Below, in pieces: positions 19,422 through 26,149 of a stretch of 26,149 nucleotides of DNA. The translations under genes were made by a program, and so were the position numbers. The notes beneath the pieces are model-generated. The model made no database searches and was not told the DNA's origin. It saw only the letters and a list, made by a program, of their open reading frames with translations. The stretch's first letter is position 1, and the number at the start of each line of letters is the position of its first letter. The stretch is from JBGCEZ01 sp045106735 (GTDB lineage: Bacteria > Planctomycetota > Phycisphaerae > Phycisphaerales > SM1A02): positions 1 to 26,149 of the forward strand of contig JBGCEZ010000093.1 in assembly GCA_045106735.1 (NCBI GenBank), written 5' to 3'.

Positions 19422-20534
19422 ATGTCCATGGAAGCCGGAATCGTCGGCCTGCCGAACGTCGGCAAGAGCACGCTCTTCAACGCCCTGACCTCGGCCGGAG
19501 CGCTGGCCGCGAACTATCCGTTCGCCACCATCGAGCCCAACGTCGGCATCGTGCCGATTCCCGACCCACGGCTCGAGCGCATCCGCCACCACATCGAAAG
19601 CCAGAAGACGATCCCCGCCATGCTGCGGTTGGTCGACATCGCCGGCATCGTGAAGGGGGCGAGCGAGGGCGAGGGACTCGGCAACAAGTTCCTCAGCCAC
19701 ATCCGCGAGGTGGACGCCATCGTCCAGGTGGTGCGCTGCTTCGAGAACGCCCCCGGCGGCGAGGACATCACCCACGTCGACGGCACGATTGATCCGCTGC
19801 GCGACATCGACACCATCCGCACCGAGCTCATCTTGGCCGACATGCAGACGGTCGAGAGCGCCTTGCCCAAGGCCGCCCGGTCCGCCCGCGGCAACGACCC
19901 CGAGGCCGTCATCCGCAAGCGGGTGCTGGAGTGCATCCAGCCGGTGCTGGACGAAGGCAAGACGGCTCGCTCGGTGATGGACGAGTTCTCCGGTGACGAG
20001 GCCGTGGCCATGCGTGGCCTCGGGTTCATCACCGCCAAGCCGATTCTGTACGTGGCCAACGTCGACGATTCCGACGTGAACGGCGCGGGTCTGCTGGCCG
20101 AATCCGTGCGCGTTCACGCCGCGGCCGAAGGATCCGAGGTCGTGCCCGTTTGCGCGAAGATCGAGTCGGAGCTCTCCGAACTCGACGACGCCGACAAGCG
20201 GGAGATGCTCTCCGACTTTGGCATGACCGAGCCGGCCCTCGACAGTCTGGCCCGGGCCGCGTACCGACTGCTGGGGCTGCAGTCGTTCTACACCGCGGGG
20301 CCCAAGGAGATCCGGGCCTGGACGGTCCGGCAGGGGGCCAAGGCGCCCCAGGCCGCCGGCGTGATCCACACCGATTTCGAGCGCGGCTTCATTCGGGCCG
20401 AGGTCTACGGGGTCGACGATCTGGAAGAGCTGCACAGCGAGAAGGCGATCCGCGAGAAGGGGCGGATGCGGGTCGAGGGCAAGGAGTACGCCATGCAAGA
20501 TGCGGACGTCTGCCACTTCCTGTTCAACGTCTGA
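19422..20534 (+). CDS. ychF: YchF/OLA1-family P-loop NTPase
   Basis: This 370-aa protein is close to the usual 363-aa length. It has G1 GLPNVGKST (9-17), switch and G3 elements (NYPFATIEPNVG; LVDIAGIVKGASEGEGLGNKFL), a helical insert, the G4-equivalent NVDD at 213-216, and a C-terminal TGS domain (FYTAGPKEIRAWTVR ... QDADVCHFLFNV). YchF is a conserved ribosome-associated NTPase that prefers ATP because its G4 motif departs from NKxD. It is linked to translation and stress responses. Most relatives have NxxE at this site; here the fourth residue is Asp. The start MSMEAGIVG fits the family; a second ATG two codons on is also possible. No clear Shine-Dalgarno sequence is seen. Two small genes follow with almost no gap. 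Confidence 0.96.
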   Translation: MSMEAGIVGLPNVGKSTLFNALTSAGALAANYPFATIEPNVGIVPIPDPRLERIRHHIESQKTIPAMLRLVDIAGIVKGASEGEGLGNKFLSHIREVDAIVQVVRCFENAPGGEDITHVDGTIDPLRDIDTIRTELILADMQTVESALPKAARSARGNDPEAVIRKRVLECIQPVLDEGKTARSVMDEFSGDEAVAMRGLGFITAKPILYVANVDDSDVNGAGLLAESVRVHAAAEGSEVVPVCAKIESELSELDDADKREMLSDFGMTEPALDSLARAAYRLLGLQSFYTAGPKEIRAWTVRQGAKAPQAAGVIHTDFERGFIRAEVYGVDDLEELHSEKAIREKGRMRVEGKEYAMQDADVCHFLFNV

Positions 20535-20540
20535 GTCGCG

Positions 20541-21017
20541 GTGGGTGATCCGGCGACACATTTCGACCGCGAGCCAACGGCGTCCGAGGTCGAGTTGGCG
20601 GTCACGTGGTTCCAGGCGGCCCGGGCCATGCACCTGGCTGGCGGGCGCCGCATCGAAGCGGCCGACGCCAGTGCTGGCCTGTACGCCCAGGCCGTCCTTG
20701 GTTTGCCGGAAGCGGCTTGCCTGGCGGCCAAGGACCCGTCGATCATCGCCGGCCGGACGCTGGTGGATTGCCTGGCCGCGTGCGAGCGGATGCCAGACTC
20801 GGCCGGCGCCCCGTTCCTCACCGGTTTGATGATGATCACGTTCGGCGAACGACGCCTGCACCATCTGGAAGTGCGTTGGGCGTCCATGGTCGCCTCGGCG
20901 GTCGGCGTGGACGCGGATGCGTTCCTGGAGTGTTGCTCGGCCGCCCGCGTGATGGCCGCGATGATGCATTCGGGCGACGCGCCGGTCAGCTCCCTGCCGC
21001 GGGAGCCGGAGGGGTGA
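20541..21017 (+). CDS. Hypothetical protein, 158 aa, helical, between ychF and the DUF4145-like gene
   Basis: I do not recognise this protein. It is predicted to be mostly alpha-helical, with Ala-rich amphipathic stretches (ELAVTWFQAARAMHLAGG, AGRTLVDCLAACERM, ASMVASAVGVDADAFLECC). It has no signal peptide, no long membrane segment and no catalytic motif. The start is a GTG at 20541, six bases after the ychF stop. Its TGA overlaps the next gene's GTG as GTGA. Coding status is supported by this packing and by a protein-like composition. It probably belongs to the ychF transcript. Confidence 0.7.
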   Translation: MGDPATHFDREPTASEVELAVTWFQAARAMHLAGGRRIEAADASAGLYAQAVLGLPEAACLAAKDPSIIAGRTLVDCLAACERMPDSAGAPFLTGLMMITFGERRLHHLEVRWASMVASAVGVDADAFLECCSAARVMAAMMHSGDAPVSSLPREPEG

Positions 21018-21844
21018 GCGAGCGCGACGACACGAACTTCGAGTTTCTCGGTTCGGATGACGAACGCGTCCGCCGCCTGGGTGAACAGGCCGAGCGGTAC
21101 GTCCACACCGATCCGGAGTCGTGCTTGTTCAAGCTGCGGCTCATGATCGAGACGATGGCCCACCGGCTCGCCGAACTCGACCGGCCGGACCTCGTGTCGA
21201 AGGACCTGGCCAAGATGCTCCGCAACCTCCAGCGTTCGGGCATCATGCCGCGCCGGACGGCGGATCTGATGCACGCGATTCGCCGCGATGGAAACGCCGC
21301 GGTCCACGGGAAGCCGATGCCTGCGCCGACCGCGATGCGCCGGCTGCGGGATGCCCACCGGCTGGCCGGGTGGTTCGTCGGCATCGTCCAGCGGGGGTCG
21401 GCGGCCCGGGCCGGCAAGTTCGTGCCCCCGGCGAGGCCGATGCCGATCGACGAAGCGGCGGCGGCAGCCATCGAGCGGGCCGAGCAGTTGGAAGCGGATA
21501 TCGAGCGGCAGCGGGCAGAAACGCGCGAGGCCTTGGTGCTCTTTGGCGAGGGATTCGACCCTGAGGTCGACGGGGCGCGGATCGTGGCCGAGTTGGAAGC
21601 GCTGGATCGAATCGCCGACGCGGCCGGCGAGCCCATGGTCGACGCCGACAGCGTGTCGCTGGTGATGGCGATGGAACTCGAGCAACTGCTGGCCCACCCG
21701 CGGCTGGGATTGACCGTCCAGCAGGCCCGCGGGGTGGCCTCGGGCGAGTTGCAGGCGGTGCGCGCCGAACTCGAACGCCGCGAAGCCCACTACGAAGCCG
21801 AGCGATCGGCGATCGCCGGGGCGACGCAGGTGCATCCGGACTGA
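21014..21844 (+). CDS. Free-standing DUF4145-like protein
   Basis: This 276-aa protein has a DUF4145-type domain in its first 110 residues: EQAERYVHTDPESCLFKLRL, MIETMAHRLAEL, and SGIMPRRTADLMHAIRRDGN followed by AAVHG. In known proteins this domain commonly sits at the N-terminus of type I restriction HsdR subunits and helicases. Here it stands alone, with a helical, charged, probably coiled-coil C-terminal half (AAAAAIERAEQLEADIERQR; ELQAVRAELERREAHYEAE) and no nuclease or helicase motif. The start is the GTG at 21014, overlapping the previous stop as GTGA, with GGGAG at 21001-21005 in good position. The in-frame ORF extends back to 20606, but that part is out of phase with the 158-aa gene and not protein-like. 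The role is unknown; no restriction genes are nearby. Confidence 0.75.
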   Translation: MSERDDTNFEFLGSDDERVRRLGEQAERYVHTDPESCLFKLRLMIETMAHRLAELDRPDLVSKDLAKMLRNLQRSGIMPRRTADLMHAIRRDGNAAVHGKPMPAPTAMRRLRDAHRLAGWFVGIVQRGSAARAGKFVPPARPMPIDEAAAAAIERAEQLEADIERQRAETREALVLFGEGFDPEVDGARIVAELEALDRIADAAGEPMVDADSVSLVMAMELEQLLAHPRLGLTVQQARGVASGELQAVRAELERREAHYEAERSAIAGATQVHPD

Positions 21845-21849
21845 CGGCG

Positions 21850-21909
21850 GTCGCGCGGGCTCTCGCGTGAACCGTCGCGCGGGCTGCCGCGAAAGTCGCC
21901 GCGAGAGCC
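21850..21909. repeat. Direct and inverted GC-rich repeats after the ychF cluster
   Basis: GTCGCGCGGGCT occurs at 21850-21861 and again at 21874-21885. GGCTCTCGCG at 21858-21867 is the exact reverse complement of CGCGAGAGCC at 21900-21909. The RNA could fold into a strong hairpin just after the DUF4145-like stop codon and may end or protect the transcript, but there is no T-tract. Confidence 0.45.
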
Positions 21910-22083
21910 GCCGCGTGAGATCTCGATCAACGCTTCCTTCAGCCCGCCCGCCAACTGCATCCGAACTTCCGCGGTACGCTCGCGGTGTGCGTCCGTGCCG
22001 CCGTCAACGTGCGGAGTCGCTGCGTCGCACTGGATTGCCGGTCAGCCGGCCGCGCGGCCGGCGCCCGTCCTCGTTCGAAGCTC

Positions 22084-22089
22084 CGGAGG
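22084..22089 (+). promoter_or_regulatory. Shine-Dalgarno site of the DUF900-type hydrolase
   Basis: CGGAGG lies six bases before the ATG at 22096 and decides that start over the upstream in-frame ATG at 21985. Confidence 0.7.
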
Positions 22090-22095
22090 TCGACC

Positions 22096-23223
22096 ATGTT
22101 CGTGATCACCAATCGTCAGCTGCACGCCGGCCGCAAAGGCTTGGCCCGCCTGGGGCATCGTCCCAACGAAGCCGGCCCCAATGAATTGCGCGTCGTCCAG
22201 GCCCGCCGGCGTGGTCGATCGTGGTCGATCAACATCTTGCCCGACCGACTGACCGCGCGCTACCGAACGGCCATCGATTTGCCGGCTCGGCCGACTGCGC
22301 GGGAGCGAAACTCGGGCAAGGAATACTTCGCGAGTCACTACGCCGCGCAGATGATCTTTGATCGCGTGAACCCCCAGGAGCGCGGCGTCGAAGGCCGCAA
22401 CCTGGTGTTCTTTGTCCACGGATACAACAACGACCTCAAAGCCGTGCTTGATCGGGCGGAAGCGTTCGAGCAGCAGTACGGCGTGGAGTGTCTCGTGTTC
22501 TCGTGGCCGGCCAACGGCGGCGGCCTCCGCGGCGTCACCAGTTACCTGAGTGACAAGCGCGATGCCCAGGCCAGTGCGCCGGCCTTCAACCGCGTCCTGG
22601 AGAAGATGCACGACGCGCTCGTCGGTTACAACAACGACAGCCACGAACGCATCGCCCGTCGGGCCGTCAGCCGGTTTCCCAATGATCGGGCGGAGCAACT
22701 GCGGTACGTGGCCGAACGCATGGAACGCCGGTGCCCATTCCGCGTGACCATGGTGGCCCACTCCATGGGGAACTATGTGCTCAAGCAGGCGCTGCGGACA
22801 ACGACCACCGCGGCCGATCGGCTGATCTTTGACAACGTGGTCTTGGCCGCGGCGGACACCAACAACTTGGACCATGGCCTTTGGGTCGACCGGCTCAACG
22901 TACGCAACCGGGTGTACGTGACGATCAACGAGGACGATTTTGCCTTGGGGGCGAGTCGCATGAAGATTGGCGACCAGCAGCTCGCGCGGCTTGGGCACAG
23001 CGTGAGCCAACTCAACAGCGTGCGAGCGTTCTACGTCGACTTCACCGGCGCGCCGGACGTGGGGCGCAGCCATGCATACTTCGAGGGATCCACGGCCGAG
23101 CATCCGGCGATCCGTGCGTTCTTTCATCGGGCGTTCAATGGCGAGCGAGCGGAGACCCATCTGCCGTACGACGCGGCCCGCAATACCCACGATGTCCGGT
23201 TTGCCGGTCCGGTGCTGACGTAG
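22096..23223 (+). CDS. DUF900-type alpha/beta hydrolase
   Basis: This 375-aa protein has the core of an alpha/beta hydrolase of the DUF900 group. The strand and oxyanion motif LVFFVHGYNND is near 112-122, followed by CLVFSWPANG, and the nucleophile elbow VAHSMGNYVL carries the Ser. AAADTNN is a probable acid region, and a late His lies in SHAYFEG. Ser-Asp-His catalysis on an ester or related bond is expected, but the substrate is unknown. There is no signal peptide, so it is probably cytoplasmic. About 30 residues near DSHERIARRAVSRFPNDRAE form a helical insertion before the nucleophile. The gene has its own strong ribosome site and a 250-base upstream gap, so it is probably a single-gene unit. 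Confidence 0.85.
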   Translation: MFVITNRQLHAGRKGLARLGHRPNEAGPNELRVVQARRRGRSWSINILPDRLTARYRTAIDLPARPTARERNSGKEYFASHYAAQMIFDRVNPQERGVEGRNLVFFVHGYNNDLKAVLDRAEAFEQQYGVECLVFSWPANGGGLRGVTSYLSDKRDAQASAPAFNRVLEKMHDALVGYNNDSHERIARRAVSRFPNDRAEQLRYVAERMERRCPFRVTMVAHSMGNYVLKQALRTTTTAADRLIFDNVVLAAADTNNLDHGLWVDRLNVRNRVYVTINEDDFALGASRMKIGDQQLARLGHSVSQLNSVRAFYVDFTGAPDVGRSHAYFEGSTAEHPAIRAFFHRAFNGERAETHLPYDAARNTHDVRFAGPVLT

Positions 23224-23265
23224 AGGCGATCAAATGCTTTGGTGAGGCGGCGAGGCGGGACGCGC

Positions 23266-23307
23266 GGTGTCGGACGCATGGTGCCGGACGCACCGTGCCG
23301 GAGGCAC
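23266..23307. repeat. Three tandem 14-base units
   Basis: Three adjacent 14-mers, GGTGTCGGACGCAT (23266-23279), GGTGCCGGACGCAC (23280-23293) and CGTGCCGGAGGCAC (23294-23307), differ from each other by only two or three bases. A related GGCGTGCCGGGGGC follows within 20 bases. The array lies between two same-strand genes. It could be a small intergenic repeat of the genome or part of a structured transcript end. Confidence 0.6.
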
Positions 23308-23500
23308 GAGAGCCGTCGGCGTGCCGGGGGCCTCCGGGCTCAGGGCGTATTCGCCAGATGAATGCGTGACAGCGGCTCTTTCGTGGCCTAGCTTGGCGGT
23401 ATGGGTGGGGTGGGCTTGGTCCGGAGCGCTCTCCTGGCCTGCAGTCTGCTCGGTCGCGAGGGTGTTGCCGGAACCGTCCTCGGGGCCAATCCCCATCCCC

Positions 23501-23505
23501 GAGGA
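23501..23505 (+). promoter_or_regulatory. Shine-Dalgarno site of the metalloprotease
   Basis: GAGGA lies six bases before the ATG at 23512. This favours 23512 over the in-frame ATG at 23401 and places the signal peptide at the very start. Confidence 0.65.
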
Positions 23506-23511
23506 ATCCCC

Positions 23512-25200
23512 ATGTCCAACTTTTCCCTCTCGCGGTCGGCCGCGGCGGCCATCGCCGTCGGTGCGATCGCGGCCACGTCGAGTGCGTCCGTCACCGGTCC
23601 CTTGGCGTCGGCCGTCGAACTCCAGGCGGCGCCCGTCAGTCAACCCGAGATCGCTCGCCTCGCCCAAGGGTTCATCGGCGTGGAGGCGCTGGAACTCGTC
23701 GACCTGTCCGGCTTGCCCGCATTGGGCGACGGAGTCCCCGACCTTCGGTTGTCGGTTGCATTCGGTGGCACGCCGCGGGTCATTGACCTGTCGGCACATT
23801 CGGTTCGCGATCCGATGTATCAGGTGCTCGTCGACGACGGGAGCGGCCAGTTGCAAGAAGTCGCGCCAGGTCCGGTGCGAACCGTTCGGGGCACGGTCGA
23901 CGGGGGGACGTCGGTCACGGCCGCCGGGGGCGCGGGCGCGAACGGTCTGTCGTTGATGGTGATGGATGCCGACGGCACGCGTTGGTGGCTGCAGCCATTG
24001 GCGGGAACGGTGCCCGGGGCGGGGGCGGGCCTGCACGCGATCTACCGCAGTGCAGACGTGACGGCGACCGACCACCGTTGCGGGAACGACGAGTTTCGGC
24101 CGATGGAAGGTGAGTTGGCCATGGCCGCGGCCGGAGCCGGCGATGGCGGCGGCGCGGTTTCTGGATCGGGCAATGTGTGCGTGACCCAGCTCGCATGCGA
24201 CGCAGACTTTGAGTACTTCGAAGACTACGGATCGGTCGCCGCGGTTGAGAACCGAATCAATTCCGTGACGAATACGATGAACCTGCAATACGAAACGCAG
24301 GTCAACATCACCCACGCAATCACCACGATCATCGTGCGATCGAACGCCAACGATCCGTACACCGAGAACGGTTCGTTTGGTCTGCTCTGCGAGTTCATCA
24401 CCGAATGGACGGACAATGAGCAGTTCACCGTCCGCGACGTCGCCCAACTCTTCACCGGGCGCAATGTGAGCGGGGGAACGATCGGTCGCGCGGCCGACAT
24501 CGGTGGCACCGGGATCTGCGTCAACTCCGGTGGTTGCTCCGGCGGGGCGTTCGATACATTCGGTTCGTTCTGCTTCAGCCAGTCGGACTTCAATGGCAAC
24601 TTCAGTAGTGCGACCGATCTGTCGGCCCACGAACTTGGACACCTCTGGGGCGCGTTCCACTGCAATTGCACGAGTTTCACGATGAACCCGTTCATTACCA
24701 GTGCCAACGTGTTCAGCAACGGTTCCATCGACAGCATCAATGCGTACGCCGACACTCGGACCTGCATCTCGTGCAACGAACCCGAGCCGACCGGGGCGTG
24801 CTGCTTCCCGGGTGGCACGTGCGCGACGGCGGCGACCGAAGTGAATTGCGTTGCCGGTGGCGGGACGTTCCTTGGCGTCGGCTCTGACTGCGTGGACTGC
24901 GCTGAATTGAGCGGGGCATGTTGCCTGTCCGACGGCACCTGCATCGTGGTCAGTGAGTCGATCTGCTCGGCCCTGGACGGCGACTACGCCGGCGGCGGGA
25001 CCGAATGCACACCCGGCTTCTGTGGCCCGACGTGCCCGGCCGACTTTGACGGCAGCGGGGCCGTCGACTTCGCGGATCTCGTGAGCCTGCTGTCGGCCTT
25101 CGGTCCGTGCGATGACTGCGTGCAGGACTTGGATGGCGATGGCGAAGTCGCATTCGACGACCTGGTCGGCCTGCTCGCCTCGTTCGGCCCGTGCGAATGA
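23512..25200 (+). CDS. Secreted metzincin-type zinc metalloprotease with Cys-rich repeats and C-terminal GC-type dockerin
   Basis: This 562-aa protein has a signal peptide (SAAAAIAVGAIAATSSASV) and a likely propeptide (about 30-220). The zincin domain has the full metal site HELGHLWGAFH (His373, Glu374, His377, Gly380, His383) and a nearby FTMNP at Met391 that serves as the Met-turn. This fits the reprolysin-like M12 group and predicts peptide-bond hydrolysis outside the cell. Two Cys-rich repeats follow, starting GACCFPGGTC (428) and GACCLSDGTC (468). From Cys508 a dockerin-like domain follows, with DFDGSGAVDFADL and DLDGDGEVAFDDL loops, ending FGPCE like the small protein at the head of the secretion operon. 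The substrate is unknown. Secretion through the type II system in this window is plausible but inferred. Confidence 0.9.
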   Translation: MSNFSLSRSAAAAIAVGAIAATSSASVTGPLASAVELQAAPVSQPEIARLAQGFIGVEALELVDLSGLPALGDGVPDLRLSVAFGGTPRVIDLSAHSVRDPMYQVLVDDGSGQLQEVAPGPVRTVRGTVDGGTSVTAAGGAGANGLSLMVMDADGTRWWLQPLAGTVPGAGAGLHAIYRSADVTATDHRCGNDEFRPMEGELAMAAAGAGDGGGAVSGSGNVCVTQLACDADFEYFEDYGSVAAVENRINSVTNTMNLQYETQVNITHAITTIIVRSNANDPYTENGSFGLLCEFITEWTDNEQFTVRDVAQLFTGRNVSGGTIGRAADIGGTGICVNSGGCSGGAFDTFGSFCFSQSDFNGNFSSATDLSAHELGHLWGAFHCNCTSFTMNPFITSANVFSNGSIDSINAYADTRTCISCNEPEPTGACCFPGGTCATAATEVNCVAGGGTFLGVGSDCVDCAELSGACCLSDGTCIVVSESICSALDGDYAGGGTECTPGFCGPTCPADFDGSGAVDFADLVSLLSAFGPCDDCVQDLDGDGEVAFDDLVGLLASFGPCE

Positions 25201-25285
25201 ACGTCTGCGTCCCGGGTACGTCGCCCGGCGCACCGTCGAACTGACCTGCCCGGCTGGGCATGATCGCTCAGGGGTTCACAGAAAG

Positions 25286-25330
25286 ACGCGGGGGCGCACC
25301 GACACGTGGTGCGTCCCCGCGTTCGTTTTT
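25286..25330 (+). terminator. Intrinsic terminator of the metalloprotease gene
   Basis: A 15-base arm, ACGCGGGGGCGCACC (25286-25300), pairs with GGTGCGTCCCCGCGT (25308-25322) with a single G-U wobble. The loop has seven bases, and TCGTTTTT follows directly. It lies 85 bases after the protease stop. Its minus-strand reading has only a poor T-run, so action on the converging hydrolase gene is less likely. Confidence 0.9.
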
Positions 25331-25400
25331 GCTTCGAGCCGGTGCGGCGTTCGGCGGGGCTGACTGCGCCTGGCCGAGTTCGCGCGAGCCTCTTGCGACC

Positions 25401-25434
25401 CCCCCGGCGAACCCCCGACGAACCCCCCGACGAA
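25401..25434. repeat. Three short C-rich tandem units
   Basis: CCCCCGGCGAA, CCCCCGACGAA and CCCCCCGACGAA follow each other just beyond the stop codon of the minus-strand hydrolase gene. They are probably a slippage-generated repeat in the 3' region. No function is suggested. Confidence 0.5.
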
Positions 25435-25441
25435 GCTCGCT

Positions 25442-26116
25442 TCAGCCGCCGATCGTGGCCGGCCTGCCCGGGGTCATCACGTGGACCGTTGCCGTCGACG
25501 GCGTGAGATCCGCAGGATCCTGGGCGATCGGTGGCCACGTGTCGTAGTGGCACGGGATGACGTGCGGTGCGCCGATGAGATCGGCGGCCCGGCTGGCGAG
25601 TTTCGGTCCCATGGTGAAGCGATCGCCGATCGGCAGGATCGCGATGTCGGGCCGATGGATCTCGCCGATGAGCTTCATGTCGCCGAACAGATCGGTGTCG
25701 CCGGCGTGGTAGACCGTCTGGCCGCCCATTCGAATGACGAGCCCGCACGCCGCTCCCATCGCCGCGCCGCCGAGGGACGACGAATGGACCGCGTGGGTGA
25801 AGGCGATCGAGCCAAAGTCGGTCGCGATCGTTCCGCCGGGATTGGCCGGGCTGACGTGCTCGTGCCCGAGCGATTGCACGTGCTCGGCCAGCTCGAACGG
25901 AGCGTGCACCGTCGCTCCCGTTCGGCGGGCAATGTCCATCGTGTCGCCGAAGTGGTCATCGTGGGCGTGGGTCAAGGCGATGTGCGAGCAGTCGATCGTT
26001 GCCGGGTCCACCGTCGCGGTGGGGTTGCCGGTGAGGAACGGGTCGACGACGAGCCGCGTCGTGCCGTCGTCAAAGATGAATCCGGCGTGACTGAGCCACG
26101 TGATGGTGAGGGTCAT
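25442..26116 (-). CDS. UPF0173-type metallo-beta-lactamase-fold hydrolase
   Basis: This 224-aa protein has the normal length for the UPF0173/UlaG-like group. It starts with ITWLSHAGFIF, then DPFLTGNP, the metal motif LTHAHDDHFGD (HxHxDH), a further His in FTHAVHSSS, HAGDTDLF with the bridging Asp, and a final His in VIPCHYDTWP. All expected metal ligands of the fold are present. The protein is cytoplasmic and its substrate is unknown; family members act on phosphoesters, lactones or similar bonds. The start ATG has a GGAG five bases upstream on the minus strand. It converges with the metalloprotease gene and is probably monocistronic or the first gene of a unit whose promoter lies beyond the window. 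Confidence 0.92.
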   Translation of the reverse strand: MTLTITWLSHAGFIFDDGTTRLVVDPFLTGNPTATVDPATIDCSHIALTHAHDDHFGDTMDIARRTGATVHAPFELAEHVQSLGHEHVSPANPGGTIATDFGSIAFTHAVHSSSLGGAAMGAACGLVIRMGGQTVYHAGDTDLFGDMKLIGEIHRPDIAILPIGDRFTMGPKLASRAADLIGAPHVIPCHYDTWPPIAQDPADLTPSTATVHVMTPGRPATIGG

Positions 26117-26149
26117 GGGAGCTCCGGGATGGATCCGGCAGAGGCGAGC

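Noticed and set aside
23400..23405. TATGGG as a possible -10 box of the metalloprotease gene
   Set aside because: No acceptable -35 box at 16-18 bases upstream, and the match itself is weak in this GC-rich background.
23230..25233. 667-codon open frame on the minus strand opposite the metalloprotease
   Set aside because: Antisense to a protein with signal peptide, HExxHxxGxxH site and dockerin; the composition is that of a shadow frame.

Overview
This window is GC-rich chromosomal DNA, most likely from a planctomycete of the Phycisphaerae group. Three things point there. Two secreted proteins end in the Cys-flanked 'GC-type' dockerin-like domain typical of that lineage. An ECF sigma factor of the planctomycete/acidobacterial type is coupled to a Ser/Thr kinase with a WD40-like tail. 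A very large exported beta-helix protein carries a C-terminal region that I recall from uncharacterised PVC-group exoproteins. The assignment rests on recognition by eye; no search was run. I saw no rRNA, tRNA, CRISPR array, IS element or phage gene.

Layout. (1) Positions 1-6594, minus strand: a type II secretion operon read right to left. It begins with a small secreted dockerin-tailed protein, followed by gspD (secretin), gspE (ATPase), gspF (platform), gspG (major pseudopilin), a gspH-like minor pseudopilin, and the first codons of one more gene that leaves the window. Almost every junction is a 4-nt ATGA or GTGA overlap. (2) 6595-6853: a divergent control region with inverted repeats and a possible 20-codon leader ORF. 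(3) 6854-14804, plus strand: a 2111-aa exported protein and a 529-aa exported partner. The large protein has two beta-helix modules and then a C-terminal region with a long coiled coil broken by a Gly/Ala-rich hydrophobic hairpin, resembling the pore-forming part of TcA toxin subunits. (4) 15023-18978: an ECF sigma factor overlapping a transmembrane Ser/Thr kinase with a WD40-like sensor tail. (5) 19422-21844: ychF, an unrecognised 158-aa gene and a free-standing DUF4145-like protein, tightly packed. (6) 22096-23223: a DUF900-type alpha/beta hydrolase. (7) 23512-25200: a secreted metzincin-type metalloprotease with Cys-rich repeats and a GC-type dockerin, followed by a clear intrinsic terminator. 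(8) 25442-26116, minus strand: a UPF0173-type metallo-beta-lactamase-fold hydrolase.

How it fits together. The most interesting part is the left 15 kb. A secretion machine, a dockerin-tailed protein made from the same operon, and a divergently transcribed pair of giant and medium exoproteins share one short control region. My reading is that the exoproteins, and possibly the metalloprotease, are substrates of this secretion system, and that the dockerin tail ending in FGPCE is a surface-retention or sorting module. This is inference. The second half is mostly housekeeping or lineage-typical genes.
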